From an uncultured Pirellula sp. (GTDB taxonomy: Bacteria > Planctomycetota > Planctomycetia > Pirellulales > Pirellulaceae), in NCBI GenBank assembly GCA_903837255.1, contig CAILTZ010000041.1:1-7310 (forward strand): 7,310 nt of DNA, given 5' to 3'. The number at the start of each line of letters is the position of its first letter. Position 1 is the stretch's first letter. Shown one piece after another: positions 1 through 6,317 of the stretch. The notes under the pieces were generated by a model. It made no database searches and was not told the origin of the DNA. It was given only the letters and a program-made list of their open reading frames with translations. A program made the position numbers and the translations under genes.

Positions 1-569
1 GCTGAGGGTGACCCACTTCGGATCGCCTGAGCCACCGAGCGTAGCGTCGCGGCATCATCAACCTGGACTTGGTCGACTAGCGTTCCTTTGGGACACAGCT
101 GCCTTTCGAGGTTTCGCAACCATAGCACCGAACCGGTTACGAACAGGGGTTTTGCCGGAGAAACCGTTAACTTTTTTTCGCCCTGAGTGGGGCTGGTCGC
201 CGAGGATTGGTTGCTCGATGCACGCGACCAAGCGATTCCTTTTTCCCGGAGCCAATCCTTGGCAGCAGGGGTCACGAGTGTCTTGAGATCGACGGTGATC
301 TGGGTGGTATTCTTGGCCAAAGTGCGTAGCGAATCGAGACTCAAAACCGCCGAACTTAGGTGTGTCGCGGTGGATGCAGGTGTGCTTGGTGCTACCGTCG
401 ATGCAGACACTTGAGCTGTCGAAAGACTGGTTGCCAAAGCACTTTGTGTCAAAAGGGTTGGCGATGCATTTGCAGTGGCGAGCGAAGCGAGCACATCGCG
501 CACAATGCGATCGATGTCGATTGCCGAAATGTCAATTGCCGAAATGTCGATGCTTGAAGTTTGGCTCAT
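1..569 (-). CDS. Unrecognised BMC-associated protein with encapsulation-peptide-like N-terminus (C-terminus off window)
   Basis: An open frame of 189 codons runs from the ATG at 569-567 to the left edge with no stop. The start overlaps the stop of the upstream BMC-P gene in an ATGA, and a purine-rich tract precedes it, so translation is probably coupled. Residues 7-20 are a repeat (IDISAIDISAIDID) leading into an amphipathic stretch, DRIVRDVLASLAT (about 20-32). A Ser/Thr/Ala-rich linker follows (about 33-75). Residues 77-112 form a compact segment with the motif VTPAAKDWLREKGI, which from memory resembles a short 'TPxAxxxL...' motif near the N-terminus of EutT-type BMC proteins. A second linker (about 116-138) precedes another folded-looking segment (KPLFVTGSVLWLRNLE onward), possibly Rossmann-like. 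I cannot name the function. Operon position and the N-terminus suggest a protein carried inside the shell. The gene is certain as an ORF; its role is inference. Confidence 0.8.
   Translation of the reverse strand, partial: MSQTSSIDISAIDISAIDIDRIVRDVLASLATANASPTLLTQSALATSLSTAQVSASTVAPSTPASTATHLSSAVLSLDSLRTLAKNTTQITVDLKTLVTPAAKDWLREKGIAWSRASSNQSSATSPTQGEKKLTVSPAKPLFVTGSVLWLRNLERQLCPKGTLVDQVQVDDAATLRSVAQAIRSGSPS
522..551 (-). repeat. 15-bp tandem repeat, two full copies, inside the left-edge gene
   Basis: On the plus strand, TGCCGAAATGTCAAT (522-536) is followed at once by TGCCGAAATGTCGAT (537-551), one mismatch in 15. A decayed partial third copy (GATGTCGAT) ends at 521. The unit is in frame and encodes IDISA twice, then IDID, directly before the amphipathic helix. 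Confidence 0.85.
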
Positions 570-871
570 CGCTTCCCTTCCCTCTTCGGTGGCTTGATCG
601 CAGGTGTTTGTAAGTCATCGATCAAACCCATGACGGTCCATCGCAATGGGCTGTTTTGCAGTCCGTAAAGCTCGCGGACAGCTGACCCATCGCTCGTGAG
701 GATCACCTTCTCCCCTGCTCCGGCTCCCATGTAGTCGGCAGCGATCACCGGCGAACCGTCTCGCGACTTGCCATCGCTAGCAAGCGGCTGGCAAACCAGC
801 AGCTTGACGTTTTCCAAGCTGCGGTGTTTGACCGTCGAGATCGCATTGCCTAGTACCAAGGCGACTTGCAT
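566..871 (-). CDS. BMC-P pentameric vertex protein (EutN/CcmL family), copy 2
   Basis: This 101-residue protein matches the EutN/CcmL (Pfam EutN_CcmL) fold. Such proteins form pentamers that cap the twelve vertices of the BMC shell. Family features seen are the opening MQVALVLGNAISTVKH, the LLVCQPL strand at about 24-30, and the signature DYMGAGAGEKVILTSDGSA at about 46-64. The length is usual for the family apart from a basic tail, KPPKREGKR, at 93-101. It follows the aldehyde dehydrogenase after a 90-nt gap and overlaps the next gene by 4 nt. No strong ribosome binding site is seen; an AGG lies about 8 nt before the ATG and could be masked by an upstream inverted repeat. Planctomycete BMC loci usually carry three BMC-P genes, and two are in this window. 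Family assignment is secure; which vertex role each copy plays is unknown. Confidence 0.95.
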   Translation of the reverse strand: MQVALVLGNAISTVKHRSLENVKLLVCQPLASDGKSRDGSPVIAADYMGAGAGEKVILTSDGSAVRELYGLQNSPLRWTVMGLIDDLQTPAIKPPKREGKR

Positions 872-874
872 GGC

Positions 875-960
875 TTGCCTAAAGGGATCGTGTTGAGGAA
901 ACGTGCTTTGGATATCGTGCTTAGAGAACTTTTTGATTTAGCAAACGAATGGCTAGGCAA
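875..960 (-). other. Gap with 7-bp inverted repeat that could mask the BMC-P ribosome binding site
   Basis: The 90-nt gap between the aldehyde dehydrogenase stop and the BMC-P start contains TTGCCTA and TAGGCAA (plus-strand arms 875-881 and 954-960). In the minus-strand mRNA the downstream arm contains the only AGG near the BMC-P start codon. Pairing would cover it. The arms are short and 72 nt apart, so this could be chance. Confidence 0.25.
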
Positions 961-961
961 A

Positions 962-2440
962 CTAACGACCGAGGATGAACAGATCGTCGATCAGCGAGCA
1001 GCGGCGTTCGCGGGTAAACGTCAGCGGGGTCGTGACCCCTTCGCCGGTCGGACCAGCGATCGAGAACGACAGGTAGCCTTCTCCGCCGAGTCCCAGTGCT
1101 GCCATGCACGGACCGTTTTTGACAAAAAGAGTCGTGTCCATCGCTCGGGCCATGATGGTCATGTTTCGGACGTTCCGGGAATGGATGATGCTCGTGTGTC
1201 GGTAGCCATGCTCGGCTTGCTGAGCGCACTCGACGGCGGCTTCAAAGCTCGGGCAGCGGACAAACGGTACAAAAGGCATCATCTGCTCGGTTTGTACGAA
1301 TGGGTGGTCGAACGACGTTTCACCGTAGAGGAGCTCGACCGATGGGTCGACGCGTCGTCCTGCCGCTTCTGCTAGTTTCACCGCGTCTTGTCCAAGCAAT
1401 TCTTTGCGTGCGGCATAGTGTTTGTCGGCACCTTCACCCACGACTTGCAATGCCGCTCCGGTGAGCCGATCGACTTCTTGGTTGTTGAGTCGAACAGCAC
1501 CGGCTCGGCTCATCGCATCCATCATCGCATCGAAGACGCTGCTGACGACGAACACTTCTTTCTCGGCGATGCACAACAAGTTGTTGTCGTACGCGGCACC
1601 TTGGATGATGCATCGTGCGGCAAGATCCAAATCGGCGGTCTCATCGACCACTACGGGCGGATTGCCGGGGCCTGCGACAACGGCTCTCTTGCCGCTGTTG
1701 AGCGCGGCTCGGGCGACGGCTGGACCACCGGTTACGCAGATCAAAGCAACCTTGCGGTGCTTGAAGAGTTGTTGAGCTGTATCCAAAGTTGGCTCACAAA
1801 TCAGACTGATGCAGTTGTCGATCCCGACTTCGGCACGGATCGCCTCGTTGAAGCGGCGCACTCCCTCAGCCGCAACCTTGCGTCCGCTCGGGTGCGGGTT
1901 TACCACGAGTGTATTGCCACCGGCGATCATGCTCACAGCGTTTCCAGTGATCGTAGGCAGCGAGTGAGTCACAGGCGTAATTGCCCCGATGACTCCAAAC
2001 GGAGCGTGTTCGATGACTGCCAACCCACGATCGCCGCTGTAGCATTCGGTCTTGAGGAACTCGACTCCCGGAGTCTTTTCTCCGAGCGTTTTGAGTTTCT
2101 CGATCTTGTGCTTGAGCCGTCCGATCTTGGTCTCTTCCATCTCCATCGTGCCGAGCTCGACGCAGTTGCTAATCGAGATGCGGCGGATGATGTCGATGAT
2201 CTTCTTGCGATCTTCGATTGGTCGCTTTTGCAGTTGTTCAAACGCGCTGCGGGCAGCGGCAACGGCCTGGTCGACGTTGTCGAAGAGTCCCGAGTGGCCG
2301 CGAGCCGGGTTGCCAGAACTTGCCGGGTTTCCAGAACTTGCTGGATAGTTCGGGCTGGATGGGGGACCGCCGGCTTGGATCCGGACTTGGCTGATGACTT
2401 GTTCGACAACCGAACGGATGAGTGTTTCGTTGATTTGCAT
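962..2440 (-). CDS. CoA-acylating aldehyde dehydrogenase of BMC type (PduP/EutE-like)
   Basis: This 492-residue protein oxidises an aldehyde to acyl-CoA with NAD and free CoA inside the shell. In characterised planctomycete BMCs the substrate is lactaldehyde. Residues 1-20 (INETLIRSVVEQVISQV) form an amphipathic helix typical of encapsulation peptides. They are followed by a Pro/Ser/Gly/Asn linker with hexapeptide repeats (about 29-46), then the ALDH domain from about residue 52. Family landmarks are APFGVIGAITPVTH (146-159), the GGNTLVVNPHPSG segment (174-186), CVTGGP (235-240) and the catalytic cysteine C290 in DNNLLCIAEKE. The C-terminal part has KNGPC and LSFSIAGPTGEGVTTP, as in PduP/EutE. 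The start is the first ATG and makes the targeting helix complete; no good Shine-Dalgarno is visible. It sits between two BMC-P genes, 27 nt after the upstream one. Family and active cysteine are clear; substrate is inferred from locus type. Confidence 0.95.
   Translation of the reverse strand: MQINETLIRSVVEQVISQVRIQAGGPPSSPNYPASSGNPASSGNPARGHSGLFDNVDQAVAAARSAFEQLQKRPIEDRKKIIDIIRRISISNCVELGTMEMEETKIGRLKHKIEKLKTLGEKTPGVEFLKTECYSGDRGLAVIEHAPFGVIGAITPVTHSLPTITGNAVSMIAGGNTLVVNPHPSGRKVAAEGVRRFNEAIRAEVGIDNCISLICEPTLDTAQQLFKHRKVALICVTGGPAVARAALNSGKRAVVAGPGNPPVVVDETADLDLAARCIIQGAAYDNNLLCIAEKEVFVVSSVFDAMMDAMSRAGAVRLNNQEVDRLTGAALQVVGEGADKHYAARKELLGQDAVKLAEAAGRRVDPSVELLYGETSFDHPFVQTEQMMPFVPFVRCPSFEAAVECAQQAEHGYRHTSIIHSRNVRNMTIMARAMDTTLFVKNGPCMAALGLGGEGYLSFSIAGPTGEGVTTPLTFTRERRCSLIDDLFILGR
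2304..2357 (-). repeat. 18-bp tandem repeat encoding the aldehyde dehydrogenase linker
   Basis: Two near-identical 18-bp units (2304-2321 and 2322-2339, one mismatch) and a third degenerate unit (2340-2357) encode SSGNPA, SSGNPA and SPNYPA. Together they form the flexible linker joining the targeting helix to the ALDH domain. Confidence 0.8.
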
Positions 2441-2467
2441 GATCCGTGGATGGATTTTCTTGGAGTA

Positions 2468-2776
2468 TTATTGACGGCTGTAGATATTGCTTTTCTCGAT
2501 GCTGACGGTATCGACAATGCCGATGATGACGCAGTCGATCGGCAGCTTGCCGGTCTCGGGTGTGAATCGAGCGCTGCTGCCTTGGGTGATCAGCACCATA
2601 TCGCCGACCCCTGCCCCCAGAGCGTCGACAGCGACAAACGTACGGCCGGTCGAGACCATACTTTGTCGGTCCTTGGGCTCAAGTCGGAATGGTTCGACCA
2701 GGAGCAGTTTTTGGCCGATCATGGAATCAACTTTTTGTGTTGATACGACCGAACCGGTGACTTTGGCAACAAACAT
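2468..2776 (-). CDS. BMC-P pentameric vertex protein (EutN/CcmL family), copy 1
   Basis: This 102-residue EutN/CcmL-family protein is predicted to form a pentameric shell vertex. It begins MFVAKVTGSVVSTQK and has the LLLVEPF strand (about 24-30). The family signature DALGAGVGDMVLITQGSSAR is at about 51-70, and IDCVIIGIVDTV is near the end. It lies 28 nt after the kinase gene and 27 nt before the aldehyde dehydrogenase. It is clearly diverged from the second BMC-P in the window (different loop at about 30-45, no basic tail), so the two are not a recent duplication. Different BMC-P paralogues in one locus are usual for planctomycete BMCs. No strong ribosome binding site is seen. Confidence 0.95.
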   Translation of the reverse strand: MFVAKVTGSVVSTQKVDSMIGQKLLLVEPFRLEPKDRQSMVSTGRTFVAVDALGAGVGDMVLITQGSSARFTPETGKLPIDCVIIGIVDTVSIEKSNIYSRQ

Positions 2777-2804
2777 GATGAAGGTCTCGTAAAGCCTCTT
2801 TGGG

Positions 2805-3995
2805 TTACTTGCGGATCGCGGCGACGGTTTGCCTAGCTACGATCAATTCCTCGTTGGTTGGAACAATCCACAACTGCACCTTGCCCTTGGTCGCATCATC
2901 AATTCGTCGCTCTTTGTCTCCCGAAGCGTTCTTGGTATCGCACAGGACGATCCCGAGATCACTTAGACCATGACAAACCGCATGGCGGATCGTCACAGAG
3001 TTCTCACCGATACCGCCGGTAAAGACCATGGCATCGGCACCTCCGAGAGCTACGAGCATCGATCCGAGTTGACGGCGGATCTCAGCGACAAAAACATCGA
3101 TGGCAAGCTGGGCTTTTGCATTCCCACTGGCTGCTGCGGACTCAAGATCTCGCACGTCGCCCGAGAGCCCCCCTGAGAGTCCCAGCAACCCACCTTGGGT
3201 GGCCAGTACCTTCAAGAGTTCTTCCAGACCAAGTCCGGTATGCTTGATCATCAGCGGCAGAGCATAAGGATCGATATCCCCAACTCGGTTGTTGTGAGGC
3301 AGCCCTGTTTGAGGGCTCATCCCCATCGTGGTCGCAACGCTTTTCCCGCCCCGGATCGCCGCCAGCGAAGAGCTACCACCGAGGTGCAACGAGATGACGC
3401 GAGCGTCTTTGTTCCCGAGCAACTCTGCGGTTCGCCATCCGATGTAGCGGTGCGAGGCGCCGTGAAATCCCCACTTGCGAATCGGCAGAGCCGAAGCCAG
3501 TTCATCGGGGATCGCATAGCGTTTCCAAGCTTCTGGAATGGACTGATGAAAGTCGGTTTCGAAGGCTGCCACTAAAGGGATCTTCGAGGACGTATCTGCC
3601 AATTGACGCATGGCCGCCATGTAAGGCGGGTTGTGCGCCGGGGCCACCGAATTCATTTCCTCCATGGCATCGAGCACCGAGCTGTCGATGATTTGAACGC
3701 CGGAAATACGCCCCCCGTGGACGGCTTTAAAGCCGATCGCGGAGATTTCCGAAGCGTCCTTCAGACAACCGGATTTCGGGTCCGTCAGCTGGCGGATGCA
3801 AGCCTCGACGGCTATGCCATGGTTTGGAACCGATTCGTCCGACTCAGTCCGCACTCCATCGATCTCGACAAAGCAACGACTCACAGCCGCACCGATGCGT
3901 TCAACGCCTCCGCGCGCAAGCTGCCGTTCGTCGGCCATGTCAAAGAGCCGATACTTGAAACTGGTGGAACCTAAATTGGCTACGAGGACTTTCAT
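2805..3995 (-). CDS. ackA: Acetate/acyl kinase (AckA family) with altered catalytic residues
   Basis: The AckA family transfers phosphate between an acyl phosphate and ADP, giving carboxylate and ATP; here it would drain the product of PduL. The chosen start (ATG 3995-3993) has AAGGA six nt upstream and gives MKVLVANLGS, as in known AckA. An ATG two codons earlier directly abuts AAGGA and is less likely. Length is 396 residues, usual for the family. Landmarks are NLGSTSFKY (phosphate site, N7), VHGG, HNPP (H121), WGFHGASH (H178), HNNRVGDIDP (R237), FTGGIGENS and PTNEEL (E382). Aligned from memory to the Methanosarcina thermophila enzyme, two catalytic residues differ: R91 is Lys (K90, in GFKAVHGG) and D148 is Glu (E146, in FETDFH). 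The substrate-pocket L122 is Ala (A120). The enzyme may therefore prefer another acyl phosphate, such as lactyl phosphate. This is inference. Family is certain. Confidence 0.93.
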   Translation of the reverse strand: MKVLVANLGSTSFKYRLFDMADERQLARGGVERIGAAVSRCFVEIDGVRTESDESVPNHGIAVEACIRQLTDPKSGCLKDASEISAIGFKAVHGGRISGVQIIDSSVLDAMEEMNSVAPAHNPPYMAAMRQLADTSSKIPLVAAFETDFHQSIPEAWKRYAIPDELASALPIRKWGFHGASHRYIGWRTAELLGNKDARVISLHLGGSSSLAAIRGGKSVATTMGMSPQTGLPHNNRVGDIDPYALPLMIKHTGLGLEELLKVLATQGGLLGLSGGLSGDVRDLESAAASGNAKAQLAIDVFVAEIRRQLGSMLVALGGADAMVFTGGIGENSVTIRHAVCHGLSDLGIVLCDTKNASGDKERRIDDATKGKVQLWIVPTNEELIVARQTVAAIRK

Positions 3996-4001
3996 TGTCA
4001 T

Positions 4002-4006
4002 TCCTT
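4002..4006 (-). promoter_or_regulatory. Ribosome binding site deciding the acyl kinase start
   Basis: AAGGA on the minus strand lies six nt before the ATG at 3995-3993. It touches the earlier in-frame ATG at 4001-3999, which is too close to use it. This favours the shorter protein beginning MKVLVANLGS. Confidence 0.65.
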
Positions 4007-4016
4007 GACTTGAAAA

Positions 4017-4286
4017 CTATTTCAGGAAAGCGGACGTCAGGCCTTCGCTAGGACGAGGGATAATGTGGCTGCTTACCAGCTCGCCGGCTTGCGAAGCCGC
4101 TGCGGCTCCTGCTTCGACAGCTGCTCGTACCGAGCCGACATCGCCACTGACAATGGTCGTGACATACGCACCACCGATGTCAATTCGCTTGACGATCTCG
4201 ACGCTCGCGGCCTTGGCCATCGCGTCGGTGGCTTCGATCAAGGCCAACAGGCCCTTGGTTTCAATCAATCCGATTGCAGATTGCAT
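4017..4286 (-). CDS. BMC-H hexameric shell protein, copy 2 (pore GGAY)
   Basis: This 89-residue single-domain BMC shell protein (Pfam BMC; PduA/EutM/CcmK class) forms hexagonal tiles of the shell facets. Landmarks are the opening AIGLIETKGLLALIEATDAM, the pore loop IDIGGAYVT (about 35-43) and VSGDVGSVRAAVEAGAAAA (about 47-64). The end, HIIPRPSEGL (74-83), carries the interface motif. Length is minimal for the family with no tail. It lies 55 nt after the other BMC-H and 21 nt before the acyl kinase. The central pore would be lined by GGAY, unlike GSGL in the neighbour, so the two hexamers probably pass different molecules. Only a weak ribosome binding site (AAAGAA) precedes it. Confidence 0.96.
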   Translation of the reverse strand: MQSAIGLIETKGLLALIEATDAMAKAASVEIVKRIDIGGAYVTTIVSGDVGSVRAAVEAGAAAASQAGELVSSHIIPRPSEGLTSAFLK

Positions 4287-4341
4287 AATTGGATAATTCT
4301 TTCTAAATGAGTTTGTAGATTGGGTTGATACTGGTTGGGTA

Positions 4342-4644
4342 TTACTCAGCCGATGCCGAAGGTGCCGAGACCTTCAGAACCTTAGTGAGGTCTTCATGCG
4401 GACGAGCGATGACTTGCACGCTCAGGACTTGTCCGATCCGGCCAGCAGCGGCTGCACCCGCATCGGTGGCTGCCTTCACCGCGGCGACATCGCCACTGAC
4501 GAATGCAGAGACCAAGCCGCTGCCGACTTTGTCCCATCCGAGAAACTTCACATTCGCTGCCTTCATCATCGCGTCGACTGCTTCGACCAATGCGATGAAT
4601 CCTTTGGTCTCGATCATGCCGAGAGCCTCGTTCGTTTTAGCCAT
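4342..4644 (-). CDS. BMC-H hexameric shell protein, copy 1 (pore GSGL)
   Basis: This 100-residue single-domain BMC shell protein has the opening [20 protein letters not shown]. Its pore loop is KVGSGLVS (39-46), followed by [19 protein letters not shown] (49-67), and VIARPHEDL (79-87) is the interface segment. It ends in a short Ser/Ala extension. It has the clearest ribosome binding site in the operon (GGAG at 4657-4654, nine nt before the ATG), which fits the large copy number needed for facet proteins. It follows pduL after an 85-nt gap that contains a small hairpin. Family is certain; its abundance relative to the second BMC-H is inference. Confidence 0.96.
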   Translation of the reverse strand: MAKTNEALGMIETKGFIALVEAVDAMMKAANVKFLGWDKVGSGLVSAFVSGDVAAVKAATDAGAAAAGRIGQVLSVQVIARPHEDLTKVLKVSAPSASAE

Positions 4645-4653
4645 AAGTTGCTA

Positions 4654-4657
4654 CTCC
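4654..4657 (-). promoter_or_regulatory. Strong ribosome binding site of first BMC-H gene
   Basis: GGAG (within TTGGAG) on the minus strand lies nine nt before the BMC-H ATG at 4644. Most other genes of the operon lack such a match, so this one may be translated most strongly. Confidence 0.6.
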
Positions 4658-4693
4658 AAGAGAGAAAAAGGGATACAAACCAAAATTGTTTTT

Positions 4694-4707
4694 TCGCAGC
4701 CGTGCGA
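4694..4707 (-). other. Short hairpin in the pduL to BMC-H gap
   Basis: TCGCA-CGGC-TGCGA on the minus strand forms a perfect 5-bp stem with a 4-nt loop in the 85-nt gap. It is followed by A residues and not by T, so it is not a standard intrinsic terminator. It might mark an mRNA processing or stability point ahead of the shell genes; the stem is short enough to be chance. Confidence 0.3.
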
Positions 4708-4729
4708 GATGTGCTCTAAGGTTCCACGC

Positions 4730-5476
4730 TCAATGATGATCGTGGCACTTGCACGGTTCCTGTCGTTTCAGTTCGATGCTGGTCGCATGATCCAAATCGC
4801 AAGCGTTCCCCTCATCGGTGTCGATGTGGACTTCAAGCTTGGCGTTGGCATCTTCGCGCACTAGCAGATCGTCAAAGGTCATGGAACATTGCGGACTCTT
4901 GACCTTCAAGGCCATGAAATCCCCGTTCTTGACGCCGTAATAAGCCGAGTCGCGGGGGTTGATGTGTACGTGACGGGCGGCTCGAATCACCCCCTCATGC
5001 AACTCAACCGCACCGGCAGGACCGACCAGAACGCATCCAGGGGTTCCCTTGATGTCGCCGCTGTGACGCACCGGAGCGTCAATCCCAAGCGAAATCGTGT
5101 CGGTAAACGCCAATTCGACTTGGCTGGCTTTGCGGGTTGGACCCAAGACCCGGACGTTGGGGATCATTCGACGGCGTGGTCCTACAATCATCACCGTCTC
5201 GGCCGCCGCAAAAAATCCGTCTTGGTAAAGGCCCTTCTCAGGGGTCAACTTCTTACCTTTGCCAAAGAGCTTTTCGACATGCTCGTCGGTCAAGTGAATG
5301 TGACGAGCGGAAATGCTCACGACGAGTTTCGGGACATAAACCCCAGGCCCAGCATCAGCTTGACCGGCATTACCTTGAGTGGCACCAGCTAGAGCATTGG
5401 CGATGGCCATACGGACCAAGCTTTCGATGCGACCAGCGTCGATACTACCCGAGATGTTGGAAGGAGAGGCATTCAT
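4730..5476 (-). CDS. pduL: PduL-type phosphotransacylase with N-terminal encapsulation peptide
   Basis: PduL converts acyl-CoA and phosphate to acyl phosphate and CoA, recycling CoA within the BMC lumen. The protein has 248 residues. About residues 11-32 ([20 protein letters not shown]) form an amphipathic encapsulation-type helix, and a Gly/Ala linker reaches about residue 45. Two PduL domains follow. The metal-binding residues expected of the family are present: SARHIHLT (H59, H61), E121 in [17 protein letters not shown] (H169, H171) and H217 in [13 protein letters not shown]. These correspond to the two-zinc site known in PduL structures. The conserved GPTRK (R115) is also present. The C-terminus is an unusual Cys/His tail, PCKCHDHH. 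The start is 16 nt after the regulator stop; no Shine-Dalgarno is visible, but this ATG gives a complete targeting helix. Confidence 0.95.
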   Translation of the reverse strand: MNASPSNISGSIDAGRIESLVRMAIANALAGATQGNAGQADAGPGVYVPKLVVSISARHIHLTDEHVEKLFGKGKKLTPEKGLYQDGFFAAAETVMIVGPRRRMIPNVRVLGPTRKASQVELAFTDTISLGIDAPVRHSGDIKGTPGCVLVGPAGAVELHEGVIRAARHVHINPRDSAYYGVKNGDFMALKVKSPQCSMTFDDLLVREDANAKLEVHIDTDEGNACDLDHATSIELKRQEPCKCHDHH

Positions 5477-5492
5477 GGTGTGGTGGGATAGT

Positions 5493-6317
5493 TCAGGATG
5501 TCAAAGTGTGAAGTTGGTCGTCTTGGGTATCAAGCCGAGCCAGGATCAGGTTGGTCTCTAATGTGGCGATGCGGTCCCGCCATTGGGTGCTGAGATCTTG
5601 GTCTACCACGAGCGTGTCGACTTGCTCCCATTCGCACATTCGAGCAAGGCTCGATCGCCCGAACTTGGTGCTGTCTGCGACAATGATCGTGCGATCGGCT
5701 GCTCGCATCATGCAGCGTTCGGTTTCCACCAGCAGCATGTTGCTGTTGTAAAAGCCGCGTTCGTTCACCCCAGCTACACTTAGGAAAGCTTTTTGAACGT
5801 TGATCGTCTCGAGCATTTGATCGGTGTAAGGGCCATGTGTTACACCCGTTCGATTGTGGATCGCTCCGCCCAGGACCACCAAATCGACCGATTCGCTAGC
5901 CGAAAACAAATTCGCGACCGGCAAGGAGTTGGTCACAATCTGCAACGGACGACCGACGAGCTGCTTGGCTAATTCGTAAGTGCTACTGCCACCGTCGAGC
6001 AGGACCGTATCGTGGTCACTGACCAGCTTGGACGCCTCCAAGGCGATGGCTCGCTTTTTGTCCCAAGCCCCATCGTTGGGGTTGCCTCTCTGGAATTGTC
6101 GTATGCCGCTGACCGAACCGGTGTAAAAGACCCCGCCATGGGTTCGCCGGGCCTCCCCAGACTCCTCGAGCGACTCTAAATCCCTGCGAATGGTCGATTC
6201 GCTCACGTCCAGCGAATCCCTCAATTCCGGAATCGAAACGAACCCCTGCTGCCGGATAAACTCCAGCATCCGGGCCCTGCGGGCCATCGATGTGTTGGCA
6301 GAGGTTTGTGAATTCAT
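5493..6317 (-). CDS. DeoR-family transcriptional regulator, probable BMC operon regulator
   Basis: The family pairs an N-terminal winged helix-turn-helix with a C-terminal sugar-phosphate-binding domain and usually represses a carbohydrate operon until a phosphorylated intermediate binds. Counting from the chosen ATG, the protein has 274 residues. The HTH is at about 16-62 ([20 protein letters not shown], then EARRTHGGV). The effector domain shows [12 protein letters not shown] (106-117), VTNSLPVA (128-135), LGGAI (149-153), GVNERGF (183-189) and DSTKFG (215-220). The frame is open upstream to a TTG at 6365 and ATG at 6362. Those would add 15-16 residues encoded by an AT-rich repeat that looks like an operator, so ATG 6317 is preferred; ATG 6287 is also possible. 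It is the first gene of the operon. The likely effector is a deoxysugar phosphate or triose phosphate (inference). Confidence 0.9.
   Translation of the reverse strand: MNSQTSANTSMARRARMLEFIRQQGFVSIPELRDSLDVSESTIRRDLESLEESGEARRTHGGVFYTGSVSGIRQFQRGNPNDGAWDKKRAIALEASKLVSDHDTVLLDGGSSTYELAKQLVGRPLQIVTNSLPVANLFSASESVDLVVLGGAIHNRTGVTHGPYTDQMLETINVQKAFLSVAGVNERGFYNSNMLLVETERCMMRAADRTIIVADSTKFGRSSLARMCEWEQVDTLVVDQDLSTQWRDRIATLETNLILARLDTQDDQLHTLTS

Noticed and set aside
58..255. Minus-strand 65-codon frame near the left edge
   Set aside because: It is a shifted frame within the longer open gene that starts at 569 and runs off the window.
866..1375. Plus-strand open frame opposite the aldehyde dehydrogenase C-terminus
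   Set aside because: It overlaps the conserved catalytic-domain coding sequence on the other strand and resembles no known family.
1388..2743. Long plus-strand open frame (451 codons) across the aldehyde dehydrogenase and a BMC-P gene
   Set aside because: It is antisense to two securely identified genes, its translation shows no recognisable domain and is rich in Asp, Arg and His as expected from the complement of a biased codon pattern, and it has no ribosome binding site.
3195..3575. Plus-strand open frame inside the acyl kinase gene
   Set aside because: It is fully antisense to conserved AckA motifs and has low-complexity, protein-unlike composition.
4694..4707. Intrinsic terminator between pduL and the BMC-H genes
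   Set aside because: The stem is only 5 bp and is followed on the transcribed strand by A residues, not T, and downstream genes clearly belong to the same pathway.
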